Assembly (NCBI RefSeq): GCF_000369065.1
Contig: NZ_KB849800.1
Location: 388,044-452,043 of the forward strand
Length of the DNA: 64,000 nucleotides
DNA from: Acinetobacter haemolyticus CIP 64.3 = MTCC 9819
GTDB taxonomy: Bacteria; Pseudomonadota; Gammaproteobacteria; Pseudomonadales; Moraxellaceae
Direction of reading: 5' to 3'
Part shown: positions 38,803-47,726 of the stretch, one piece after another
Layout: each line of letters starts with the position of its first letter
How positions within the stretch are numbered: position 1 is the first letter of the stretch
Translations under genes and position numbers: made by a program
Notes under the pieces: generated by a model
What the model saw: only the letters and a program-made list of their open reading frames with translations
Told to the model about the DNA's origin: nothing
Databases searched by the model: none

Positions 38803-39606
38803 TTAGATTCCTTGCAATTCATTTAAACGTTGTTGGAGAGCAATGAGTTGTGTTTGTTTTTGTTCATCCGCACGTACACTGAGTTGCTTTTCTAATTTCT
38901 TGATTTGAGTACGGATCTTGGCAAGTTCAATCGTGGTTTTTGCATCTAGTGATGGCTTTTCTTTTGGTTGTTCAGCGAGTGTAATGACAGGGACATTGTT
39001 CACTGTCTGAGAAAATTGGGCAAAAAACTCGACATCAATTTCTGCACGTACAATTGGACCTTTGCGATGAATACGCCTTTTTTCTTCACGTTGGATATGT
39101 GCGTAGTAACGATGTCTTAAATCGTCTTGTTCTGTTGTGCGTTGTACTTCAGTTGGCAATGGTTTGGTATCTGGGATCAAATCAATGCAGTCAACCGGAC
39201 AAGGAGGAATGCATAATTCACAACCTGTACACAAGTCGGTCAAAACACTATGCATTAATTTGCCACTTCCAATAATGGCATCAACAGGGCAAGCACTAAT
39301 GCATTTGGTGCAGCCAATACATTCATCCTCACGAATGATTGCTTTCATACGTTGTGGACGACCATCGGCCTGAATCTCCCAAACACTTGGTTCAGCAACC
39401 AATCGAGGACGTTGCAGGAGTGTTGCTAAAGCATCTGCAACTGGTTGTCCGCCTGGTACACATTTGTTGGCATCTTCACCTTCTGCAATGGCTTTAGCAT
39501 AAGGCAAACATCCGTCACGATGCCCACACAATCCGCATTGTGTTTGGGGTAGGTGTTGGTCTATTTGAACAATAAGCGAATGTTGCACAGATGATGACAT
39601 GAACAT
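38803..39606 (-). CDS. rsxB: RsxB/RnfB-like ferredoxin
   Basis: Electron-transfer protein of the Rnf/Rsx B type. The 267-aa protein has the 4Fe-4S motif [10 protein letters not shown] near residue 24, with a further Cys in NKCVPGG near 48, and two ferredoxin 4Fe-4S motifs ([15 protein letters not shown] and [15 protein letters not shown], near 96-140). A charged C-terminal coiled coil follows. The N-terminal membrane anchor of classical RnfB is lacking, and no other rnf/rsx genes are adjacent. The rsxB-nth order is the same as the end of the E. coli rsx operon. Its partner here is unknown. Confidence 0.85.
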   Translation of the reverse strand: MFMSSSVQHSLIVQIDQHLPQTQCGLCGHRDGCLPYAKAIAEGEDANKCVPGGQPVADALATLLQRPRLVAEPSVWEIQADGRPQRMKAIIREDECIGCTKCISACPVDAIIGSGKLMHSVLTDLCTGCELCIPPCPVDCIDLIPDTKPLPTEVQRTTEQDDLRHRYYAHIQREEKRRIHRKGPIVRAEIDVEFFAQFSQTVNNVPVITLAEQPKEKPSLDAKTTIELAKIRTQIKKLEKQLSVRADEQKQTQLIALQQRLNELQGI

Positions 39607-39772
39607 GGGAACAGCAAAAACAGGATCGATAGTATAGCAATAATCACTGTCTACGACGAGTCACCTTGGAGGAGACGTTGACTTTTGAGCCAGATCTATA
39701 ACATTAAATACATAGACGAACTTGTATGTTTCTTATAGAATGCTCGAGATTTTAGGCGATATTTTATAACAA

Positions 39773-42538
39773 ATGTTGAACAATATATTCAAAGCGCTTG
39801 ACCAATTAGGTCTTACCGCACAAAAACGTGCGATACACATACAATTTGCCAATCCGAGCTTAAATCAACAAGTCTTCCTCCAAAAAATTCAAGGTCAGCA
39901 TGCCATTAATCAGGGCATGACTGCAGAACTGATCTGCCTATCCACTAACGCCCACATCCCATTAAAACAATTCATCGGCTGTCAGGCAGCAATCGACCAA
40001 GTCACCGATACAGGTACACTGTTTAGAACCACAGGGATTATCACAGAAGCCGTACAAGGACAATCTGACGGTAGCCTTACGCTGTATAAACTCAAACTCC
40101 AAGATGCAACCGCGCTGTGGCATAAACGCCGAAACAGCCGTGTGTTTATGAATAAAAATGTACTCGACATCGTACAAACCCTATTCACAGAATGGCAACG
40201 ACGCAGCCCACTATTTGCATCAAGTCTTACACTCGACCTTGGTGGGATCAAACAAGACTACGACATCCGTCCTTTTGTGATGCAAGCCAATGAAAGCGAC
40301 TACGACTTCATTACCCGACTGCTCCGAAGCGAAGGCATTAACTGGCTGATCGATGAAGCACAACTGAACGTTGCCAACAGCAACAGTCCAATCCAAGCCC
40401 AAAAACTCCGCTTGATCGATGACAACAGCCAATACCAAGCCTTAAATCGAAGAACGATTCGCTACCACCGTAGCAGTGCCACCGAACAATACGACAGCAT
40501 GACCAGCCTCATTGCAGAACGTGCGCTACAACCGACTGCAGTCCATATCCAACGCTGGCAAGCCGATGCTCTAGAACAAGAAGATGGGGCAGGTAGCGTT
40601 CAAAGCAAACACCAACATAGTCAACAACACGACAACGCCAGCTTAGGACTCGAAGACGCATGGCACTTCACCCCCGCATGGATGCAAGACCTGAATGGTG
40701 AAGATGGTGCAACCGCTTCAGGCAACACCCAAATCGAAAAACTGAACCAACACCTCAGTCACTACCACGATGCCCAAGCCAAACAATTTATTGCCAGTAC
40801 TACCGTACGAGACACCCAAGTGGGCTACTGGTTTAAACTCAACGAACACCCAGAGATCGACCAACACAGCGGATCTGACCAAGAATTTCTAATCACCGCC
40901 AAAAGCTACTACAACCAAAACAACCTACCCAAAGACTTAAACCAACAAATCCAAAGCTTGATCGATCAAAGCCAATGGCAAGATCACCAAAACACAAACC
41001 CAGAAGAACGCCAAGCCAACCAACTGACGCTACAACGCCGCAACATCAAAACCGTACCCGAATACCATCCACTGCAACACCGTCCAACTGCTCACCCACA
41101 ACGTGCAAGAGTGGTGGGACCCGAAGACGAAGAAATCCATGTGGATGAATGGGGGCGAATCAAAGTCCGCTTCCTGTTTACCCGCAATGACGACCATAGC
41201 CACGATGGTGGCGCAGGCAGCAACAACAACGATACTGACTCAGCTTGGGTGGATGTACTGACCCCATGGGCAGGCGAAGGCTATGGCGCACGCTTCCTAC
41301 CCCGCATTGGTGAAATCGTCGTCATCGACTTCTTTGACGGCAACATCGACCGTCCATTTGTCACCGGACGACTCCACGAAGCACAACGCAGTCCAACAAA
41401 ATTTGATGACCAAGGCAAATTACCAGATACCAAAAAACTGGCAGGGATCAAATCCAAAGAAGTCCAAGGCTCAGGCTACAACCAACTACGCTTTGACGAC
41501 ACTACTGGACAGATCAGTGCCCAACTACAAAGCAGCCATGCAGCCAGCCAACTCAATCTCGGCAAACTGAGCCATCCCAAAGCCCAAGCAGAAAGCGAAG
41601 ACCGAGGCGAAGGCTTTGAACTACGCACAGACCAATGGGGTGCGATTCGAGCAGGTGAAGGCTTACTGATCACCACCTATGCACAAGCGCAAGCCGAAGG
41701 CGATCATCTCGAAGCACAAACAGCCAAACAACAACTGGAAGGCAACCAAAACAATGCTAAAGCCTTGAGTGAAGTGGCGAAGAACCAACAAACGGATGAA
41801 CTCGAAGCTTTAGAACAACTCAAAGCATTTGCAGAAGACATCCAACAGGACATTGCCAAATTCAACAAAGCCTTACTATTACTCAGCTCCCCGAATGGGA
41901 TTGGACTGAGTACTTCAGAAGACATACACCTTTCCGCGGATGGACAACTGAACCAATTTGCAGGGGATAGTATTAACCTGACCACGCAAAAGAATCTGAT
42001 CGCCCAAGCCAGCCAAAAGATCAGTTTATTTGCCGCACAAGGTGGAATTAAACAAGTTGCAGGCAAAGGTAAGGTTGAGATACAGGCACAAGGGGATGGC
42101 GCTGATTTGATTGCTCGGAATGCTTTGCAAGTGACTTCAACAGAGGGACGCATTGAAATTACGGCGAAAAAGAAAATTGTGATCTTGGCGGGAGGTTCGC
42201 AACTTGAAATCAATGGTGGTGGAATTTTCCCAACGACAGGTGGAAAGTTTGAGGCAAAGGCAGGGCAGCATTTGTTTATGGGAGGATCTTCTGTTGAAGT
42301 TGCAGAACGTAAGTTTAACAGCTCACCATGTTATTTAACCTATCAGGTAACAGACAGTACAGGTCAACCTTTAAAGAATAAAAATTACGTCATGTATTTA
42401 GCTGATGGAACGATTAAGCGCGGTAGAACAAATGCTAAAGGTGAAACAGAGAAAGTTGAAACAGCAGGTCCTCAGAAGGTCAATGTGTTGATTGAAGATG
42501 ATGATCACAAGGGTTATCAAATCAGTCAATTAAACTAA
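39773..42538 (+). CDS. vgrG: Type VI secretion tip protein VgrG with C-terminal extension
   Basis: 921-aa spike protein trimer that caps the T6SS tube. The gp27-like base runs to about residue 430, the gp5 OB-fold (RARVVGPEDEEIHVDEWGRI, WVDVLTPWAGEGYGARFLPR) lies at about 443-560, and a DUF2345 needle extension covers about 700-840. After the needle, a 70-residue domain from about 853 (LTYQVTDSTGQPLKNKNY) looks like a transthyretin/Ig-like adaptor of the kind that holds cargo. The first two thirds are C-rich, G-poor on the coding strand; composition changes near 42,000. The downstream gene is its likely cargo. No other T6SS structural gene is nearby. Confidence 0.93.
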   Translation: MLNNIFKALDQLGLTAQKRAIHIQFANPSLNQQVFLQKIQGQHAINQGMTAELICLSTNAHIPLKQFIGCQAAIDQVTDTGTLFRTTGIITEAVQGQSDGSLTLYKLKLQDATALWHKRRNSRVFMNKNVLDIVQTLFTEWQRRSPLFASSLTLDLGGIKQDYDIRPFVMQANESDYDFITRLLRSEGINWLIDEAQLNVANSNSPIQAQKLRLIDDNSQYQALNRRTIRYHRSSATEQYDSMTSLIAERALQPTAVHIQRWQADALEQEDGAGSVQSKHQHSQQHDNASLGLEDAWHFTPAWMQDLNGEDGATASGNTQIEKLNQHLSHYHDAQAKQFIASTTVRDTQVGYWFKLNEHPEIDQHSGSDQEFLITAKSYYNQNNLPKDLNQQIQSLIDQSQWQDHQNTNPEERQANQLTLQRRNIKTVPEYHPLQHRPTAHPQRARVVGPEDEEIHVDEWGRIKVRFLFTRNDDHSHDGGAGSNNNDTDSAWVDVLTPWAGEGYGARFLPRIGEIVVIDFFDGNIDRPFVTGRLHEAQRSPTKFDDQGKLPDTKKLAGIKSKEVQGSGYNQLRFDDTTGQISAQLQSSHAASQLNLGKLSHPKAQAESEDRGEGFELRTDQWGAIRAGEGLLITTYAQAQAEGDHLEAQTAKQQLEGNQNNAKALSEVAKNQQTDELEALEQLKAFAEDIQQDIAKFNKALLLLSSPNGIGLSTSEDIHLSADGQLNQFAGDSINLTTQKNLIAQASQKISLFAAQGGIKQVAGKGKVEIQAQGDGADLIARNALQVTSTEGRIEITAKKKIVILAGGSQLEINGGGIFPTTGGKFEAKAGQHLFMGGSSVEVAERKFNSSPCYLTYQVTDSTGQPLKNKNYVMYLADGTIKRGRTNAKGETEKVETAGPQKVNVLIEDDDHKGYQISQLN

Positions 42539-42553
42539 TTTTGAGAGAATAAA

Positions 42554-45502
42554 ATGACAAATAAGGCACAATACAAATTTAAATTAACGCTGGGTTCAAC
42601 GGGCAATAGACCCGCGGCAAATGTTGGTTATAGCATATTGGCAAATGGTAAGATTTTAGCGAAAGGAAAAACGACGGGGACTGGAGAAACAGATGTATTT
42701 GAGCTTACAGGTTCAACGTCTGTAAATATTCAAATATTTAACGCTAAAATGAATCGTGGTAAAGGTGGATATCTGAATCCTTCTTTACATGATAGAAATG
42801 CTGCGGCAATTTTATTAAATAATAGGGTCTTGGATCAGATTAGTCAGGTCCAAAATAGACCAATAAGCATGTCTAATGTATTGCAACGGAATACACAGAA
42901 TACGACTCAAACACCTTTAATGATGCAGCCTCAGCCTACAATACAAACGGTGCAGTTAAGATTAAAATCTTACGTTATTGTAGAATTGAGAGATCATTTA
43001 AAAAGAGCATTTAATACGCGCTTAAATTATGATGTATTAGATCAAAGTGGCACAATAATAAAACAAAATAATAGAGAACTCAAAGGTTTACGTACTGAAA
43101 GAGCAGGGCTAACACAAATACATTTTGTTGAACATCCAGTACGATTGAGATTTTATGGTGGGGATTTGGGAAGTGTCAAAGTGACCACGGAGGTTGTCTC
43201 ACCGTTTTTCACCCATCAGGATGTTCTGAAAACACAATATGTGAAGACTGCCCCAGCGATTACTGCACCCAAAATTGACAATACAACGCGACTGGCAGGC
43301 AAACAGGATATTCCCGTCATAGTTGACCCTAAAACCAATGAGATTTATGTACTGAGTCCTCAAGATTTCAAAGATTTCTTAGAAATTTCTGGAAGCTTAA
43401 CTAGTGCAATGAAAAATGTGCATGAACGACGTGAGAACGTAAATACACTCATGGCGTTGGAAGCCAAAACGCCAGAACAAATTCGAGAGGCTGAAAAGAG
43501 TCTTGGAATTGCACAGGATGATGCGATTAAGGCATTGAACCAGCGATTAAAGAACCAAGCCGATATTCGAGAGGTGATTGCATTCGAGATGTTTACCACA
43601 TCGGATGGTAAACAAAAGTTAAATGCGGTTCGGAAATATACCAATGAGAGCCAACATATTAAAAACAAAAACAATCGTTTGAATAAGTTTCAATATCAAT
43701 TGACCTACCAAGTCCCTTGGAAAAATGCATCCGACACGGCAAAAACGGGACATAAAGATGGAACATTGATGACAATTGATGGTAGTCAATTTAAAGAAAA
43801 TTTGGTTCAAACCATGAAGGATATCAATGTTGAATTGATAAAAGTTAAAGGTGGGACATCGGTTACTTATGTTCCTGATCCAAATATTTTTGGCATCAAT
43901 GCGACAGAATTAGTTGAAAGCTATCAAACTAGTGAATCCTCTACGGTGGACGTACAAGCACAATGGTTACGGTTGATTGCAGGTGCTGGTTATGACGGTA
44001 CGGTAAAGTGGGGGACTAAGGGATTTCAGGCGCAAGGCTCAGCGTATGCCCAAGCAAAAATGGTTTTGCTCGAAGGTAAGAAAAAATGGTTATGGGCATA
44101 TCCAAGTTTGAAAGGTTGGATTATGGAGGCGGATGGCGTTCCGATGGGAGCAATCCGCTTTATTTGTGGTGCTGAAATCTACGGTTTTTCTGGGGCAGTG
44201 TTTGCCGCATCAACTGCTTTTGCTGTGACTGTCAGCAATGATGGTAGTAAACAAATGTTAACCAGTATCGCAAAAGACCCGAACGATTCACTTTCCAAAC
44301 GATTGAATTCGTCAGGTCGTAGTGTACTAGCAATGAAAAAAGGGAAGATGGACGACACAGTTTCACCTGATAACCAATTTAATGCGGGAATCAATGCCTT
44401 TGCTGGGATTCAAGCAAGTATTAGTCCTTTTGGAGGACTTCAGTGGCTTGACCCTGAAAACCCAAGAGACTTTAGTGATCTTGCCAAAATCTCTCCAACA
44501 CTGGGTTTAAGCGCAGGTATTGGAGGAAGTGCTGATTTCCAATTGTACTATGCGAAAGGTGCATTTCGCTTTAAGGCCAGTATCGCCGCCTGTTATGGGG
44601 TAGGTGGTAAAGGGGCTTTGGAGTTTATGGTTGATTTTAAAAATATTTACCAGTTGGTGCGCTTTGTTGCATATCAACTTACCTATGTGACCTTTAAAAA
44701 ATTGGTGTATATGTTACATGATGATTTTATCCTATTGCATAAAATCAGTATGATGCTGCCTTTTGAGGAAGATGGTGCTTTTATTCGGAGTATGCAGTTA
44801 ATTGATGATAAATTTGACAAATTTAAATTAAAAATGCAAAAAGCAGAGCAAAGAATAGCCATGTGTCGGAAAATCAATGAAAAGGGACAATGGCTGAAAT
44901 ATTTAAGCCCAGAGAGTCGGGGTTGCTTCCTTTATCATATTACTCGACATGGTTTACTCACTCGTTGGCATGATCGTACCGAAACTGAAGGTTGGAGAAT
45001 TATTGGAACAGATAAAGAATATGATTTTCCTGAGCACAAAGAGGCAGTATTAAATCTATTTAGAAGTGTTACTGTAGTGAATCACTGGACCAATACCTTG
45101 CAACACATGAGTCCAGATGGTGAACGATCAACGAAAAGTATTGCGGAAAATGAAAGTGAATTACTGGATTTTTTAAATTTGGGTCGTCGTATGCAGGGGA
45201 TCTTACCGCTTGCTGATTTAAAGAAAATTAAAGAAAGGATTAATCAGGATCATAATTTCCCTGAAAATTATAGCTCAGGAAATAAATATATTGATGAATA
45301 TCTGAAAATGCGCGGGCAACGAATCTTGGCATATCCAAAGGACTATCAGATTGCTAACTTTGGGACGCAGGAATTTAAACAAATACAATTGGCGCAGCAT
45401 TTAGAAAAACCTGAAATCTTTATAGCACAAGCGCCACAACCAATTGAAGAACTTGATATAACAAGATATACCGAAACTGATACTAAAACATGGATTGCCT
45501 AG
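42554..45502 (+). CDS. Putative T6SS cargo effector, family not recognised
   Basis: 982-aa protein starting 15 bp after vgrG. Residues about 5-60 (YKFKLTLGSTGNRPAANVGY) and 135-220 look like two transthyretin/Ig-like domains, similar in style to the VgrG tail, perhaps docking modules. A charged helical part (about 280-360) follows. Glycine- and alanine-rich hydrophobic stretches near 530-562 (GAEIYGFSGAVFAASTAFAV) and 650-690, plus one near 702-722, suggest membrane insertion. The C-terminal 250 residues hold HITRHGLLTRWHDRTETEGW and no motif I recognise. No signal peptide. A periplasm- or membrane-acting toxin is inferred from position and from lipoprotein partners opposite. No catalytic site is proven. 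Confidence 0.7.
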   Translation: MTNKAQYKFKLTLGSTGNRPAANVGYSILANGKILAKGKTTGTGETDVFELTGSTSVNIQIFNAKMNRGKGGYLNPSLHDRNAAAILLNNRVLDQISQVQNRPISMSNVLQRNTQNTTQTPLMMQPQPTIQTVQLRLKSYVIVELRDHLKRAFNTRLNYDVLDQSGTIIKQNNRELKGLRTERAGLTQIHFVEHPVRLRFYGGDLGSVKVTTEVVSPFFTHQDVLKTQYVKTAPAITAPKIDNTTRLAGKQDIPVIVDPKTNEIYVLSPQDFKDFLEISGSLTSAMKNVHERRENVNTLMALEAKTPEQIREAEKSLGIAQDDAIKALNQRLKNQADIREVIAFEMFTTSDGKQKLNAVRKYTNESQHIKNKNNRLNKFQYQLTYQVPWKNASDTAKTGHKDGTLMTIDGSQFKENLVQTMKDINVELIKVKGGTSVTYVPDPNIFGINATELVESYQTSESSTVDVQAQWLRLIAGAGYDGTVKWGTKGFQAQGSAYAQAKMVLLEGKKKWLWAYPSLKGWIMEADGVPMGAIRFICGAEIYGFSGAVFAASTAFAVTVSNDGSKQMLTSIAKDPNDSLSKRLNSSGRSVLAMKKGKMDDTVSPDNQFNAGINAFAGIQASISPFGGLQWLDPENPRDFSDLAKISPTLGLSAGIGGSADFQLYYAKGAFRFKASIAACYGVGGKGALEFMVDFKNIYQLVRFVAYQLTYVTFKKLVYMLHDDFILLHKISMMLPFEEDGAFIRSMQLIDDKFDKFKLKMQKAEQRIAMCRKINEKGQWLKYLSPESRGCFLYHITRHGLLTRWHDRTETEGWRIIGTDKEYDFPEHKEAVLNLFRSVTVVNHWTNTLQHMSPDGERSTKSIAENESELLDFLNLGRRMQGILPLADLKKIKERINQDHNFPENYSSGNKYIDEYLKMRGQRILAYPKDYQIANFGTQEFKQIQLAQHLEKPEIFIAQAPQPIEELDITRYTETDTKTWIA

Positions 45503-45516
45503 TGGCTATCCATGTT
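45487..45516. terminator. Hairpin across the effector stop codon
   Basis: AACATGGAT...ATCCATGTT with an inner GCC/GGC pair around a 4-nt loop; it contains the TAG stop. A related, stronger hairpin occurs after the relict copy at 46690-46729. Likely a bidirectional terminator for convergent genes, though T tracts are short. Confidence 0.55.
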
Positions 45517-45529
45517 AAGTAAGGGTGAT

Positions 45530-46510
45530 TTATTTCTGTTCGATAAATGGTTTTGGTGAATTAGATGCGCAACGTACTGAAGTAGCTGTATTCGGATTGA
45601 TATATTTAAGATCATCTTCATCAAGTTGTGGATTAGGCTCTTCACCACTCCGATAAATTGTAGTGACACCTCCACCGATTTGTAGACTTTGGGCAGCACC
45701 AACTTGATGGGTACTACGAACGGATTTTAGTGTACCTGTTGCAGGGCCTTGTGGATTCTTTTCAGGCGAATTTTTATAATAATTTGGATCAAACCAGTCA
45801 GACATCCATTCATAGCCATCAGTTGCCATATCATAGAATCCTAATGGTGTCGGGGGGAAACGACCTAAAATGGAGATTTTCATACCAGTGTTTAATGGCT
45901 TATTAACTTCACGTCTTTGCTCATCACTCCAAACATTTCGTCCTAGTTCATACTCGCCATTATCGGTTGGATAGATGACATATTCACCGCGATTCCGTGC
46001 TGCATATTCCCATTGTGCTTCAGTTGGGAGATTCATCGGAATTCCCACTTGTTTACCTAGCCACTGACAATAATCATGAGCTTGTTGCCAGCTAATTCCC
46101 GCAGGTGCATTTGGTACACGTCTTTTTATTGATACTTCCTGCATTCCGACTTTAGGTTGACCTGTTGCTTCAGTATAAAGATCAAAGTCTTCAAAGGTGG
46201 TTTTATAGGCATTTAGGCTAAAACTATCGAGAGTGACTTTATGTACTGGCATCGCTGCATAGAGTCCAGTGATCGGTAATTTATCCTTACGGGTGATTGG
46301 ACCAAAGTCTCCCATCATAAAAGAACCGCCTTCGACAAAGATCATATTCTTTTTAGTTTTTTCGACCAGTTGTTGAATCTTTTGCTGTAGTTCAGGTGAG
46401 GGTTGCGAGTTTCTATTATTTTTTTCAGCAGGTTTTGCACATGCAGTTAAAGCAATGCTAGAAAGTAAAATGATGGCAAGGTTTTGTTTAATCATCTTTT
46501 TTAAAATCAT
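45530..46510 (-). CDS. SUMF1-fold lipoprotein, putative immunity protein
   Basis: 326 aa with a lipoprotein signal (IILLSSIALTAC, lipobox Cys near residue 24). The mature protein has the formylglycine-generating-enzyme (SUMF1) fold: IFVEGGSFMMGDFG near 57, PVHKVTLDSFSLNAYKTT near 88, LPTEAQWEYAARNRG near 161, and a final TSVRCASN. The two catalytic cysteines of true FGE are not present, so no sulfatase activation is expected. It lies convergent to the cargo gene, 27 bp from its stop. A periplasm-facing lipoprotein beside a T6SS cargo suggests immunity, by inference. ATG 46495 is an alternative start. Confidence 0.78.
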   Translation of the reverse strand: MILKKMIKQNLAIILLSSIALTACAKPAEKNNRNSQPSPELQQKIQQLVEKTKKNMIFVEGGSFMMGDFGPITRKDKLPITGLYAAMPVHKVTLDSFSLNAYKTTFEDFDLYTEATGQPKVGMQEVSIKRRVPNAPAGISWQQAHDYCQWLGKQVGIPMNLPTEAQWEYAARNRGEYVIYPTDNGEYELGRNVWSDEQRREVNKPLNTGMKISILGRFPPTPLGFYDMATDGYEWMSDWFDPNYYKNSPEKNPQGPATGTLKSVRSTHQVGAAQSLQIGGGVTTIYRSGEEPNPQLDEDDLKYINPNTATSVRCASNSPKPFIEQK

Positions 46511-46610
46511 TAGGTTGCAGATATTGCTTAGATTTTAAGTGAGTTTATCGGGATTGAAAAGAAACGTTGTGTTAATGATTAATTATAAGTTGAGTTTATC
46601 CGAAAATAAT

Positions 46611-46710
46611 TAGAAAAACTGAGATATTTATAGAGTAAGCTCCACAGCCAATCGAAAAGCTGGATATAACCCGATATACCGAAACAGATACTAAAACATG
46701 GATAGTGTAA
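46611..46710 (+). pseudogene. Decayed copy of the effector 3' end
   Basis: This stretch aligns with 45402-45502, the last 100 bases of the 982-codon gene. The frame reads APQPIEKLDITRYTETDTKT then WIV-stop, against APQPIEELDITRYTETDTKT then WIA-stop in the intact gene. A TAA at 46636-46638 and a one-base deletion near 46619 break the upstream frame. It sits between the two SUMF1 genes and faces the second one just as the intact gene faces the first. It is a remnant of a duplicated effector tail. Confidence 0.88.
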
Positions 46711-46729
46711 GTGCTATCCATGTTTTAGT
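46690..46729. terminator. Strong hairpin after the relict effector tail
   Basis: Sixteen perfect base pairs (ACTAAAACATGGATAG with CTATCCATGTTTTAGT) around an 8-nt loop, spanning the relict stop codon and ending 7 bp before the second SUMF1 gene's stop. Counterpart of 45487-45516. Confidence 0.7.
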
Positions 46730-46736
46730 GTAGCAT

Positions 46737-47726
46737 TTATTTTTTATTGAGAAATGGTTGTTGATGGTTGGACGCACAACGTACTGAAGTTGCACCATTT
46801 ATATTAATATATTGAGGATTCTCTTGATCATCCTTATCAAATTGTGGGTTAGGTTCTTTACCTTCTCGGTAGATGGTGGTGACACTTCCACCGGTTTGTA
46901 GACTTTGAGCAGCGCCAACTTGATGGGTACTACGAATAGATTTTAATGTGCCTGTTGTTGGACCCTGTGGATTCTGTTCAGGTGAGTTTTTATAGTAATT
47001 TGGATCAAACCAATCAGACATCCATTCATAGCCATCAGTTGCCATATCATAGAATCCTAATGGTGTCGGGGGGAAACGACCTAAAATGGAGATTTTCATA
47101 CCAGTGTTTAATGGCTTATTAACTTCACGTCTTTGCTCATCACTCCAAACATTTCGTCCTAGTTCATACTCGCCATTATCGGTTGGATAGATGACATATT
47201 CACCGCGATTCCGTGCTGCATATTCCCATTGTGCTTCAGTTGGGAGATTCATCGGAATTCCCACTTGTTCACCTAGCCACTGACAATAATCATGAGCTTG
47301 TTGCCAGCTAATTCCCGCAGGTGCATTTGGTACACGTCTTTTTATTGATACTTCCTGCATTCCGACTTTAGGTTGACCTGTTGCTTCAGTATAAAGATCA
47401 AAATCATCAAAGGTGGTTTTATAGGCATTTAGGCTAAAACTATCGAGAGTGACTTTATGTACTGGCATCGCTGCATAGAGTCCAGTGATCGGTAATTTAT
47501 CCTTACGGGTGATTGGACCAAAGTCACCCATCATAAAAGAACCGCCTTCGACAAAGATCATATTCTTTTTAGTTTTTTCGACCAGTTGCTGAATCTTTTT
47601 CTGTAATTCAGGTGAGAGTTGCGAGTTTTTATTATTTTTTTCAGAAGGTTTTGCACATGCAGTGGCTTTGTTGCACAAAGGTTTGAAAGACAATGCTACT
47701 CTAATTGAGCTAAATTCAAGTGACAA
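46737..47726 (-). CDS. Second SUMF1-fold protein, signal peptide replaced by IS sequence
   Basis: 329-codon frame. From ACAKPSEKNN onward it is near-identical to the lipoprotein at 45530-46510 (mature region, with the middle almost unchanged at DNA level and a diverged C-terminal 25 residues). The first 20 or so codons (MSLEFSSIRVALSFK...) come from the end of an IS inserted at 47664, so the hydrophobic signal and the original promoter are lost. The remaining ATAC-Cys has no adequate h-region. Probably not exported and perhaps not expressed, or expressed from the IS edge. The frame overlaps the transposase end by 11 bp. Confidence 0.75.
   Translation of the reverse strand: MSLEFSSIRVALSFKPLCNKATACAKPSEKNNKNSQLSPELQKKIQQLVEKTKKNMIFVEGGSFMMGDFGPITRKDKLPITGLYAAMPVHKVTLDSFSLNAYKTTFDDFDLYTEATGQPKVGMQEVSIKRRVPNAPAGISWQQAHDYCQWLGEQVGIPMNLPTEAQWEYAARNRGEYVIYPTDNGEYELGRNVWSDEQRREVNKPLNTGMKISILGRFPPTPLGFYDMATDGYEWMSDWFDPNYYKNSPEQNPQGPTTGTLKSIRSTHQVGAAQSLQTGGSVTTIYREGKEPNPQFDKDDQENPQYININGATSVRCASNHQQPFLNKK

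Noticed and set aside
41704..42213. 169-aa minus-strand frame opposite vgrG
   Set aside because: Antisense shadow produced by the skewed composition of vgrG; no start signal.
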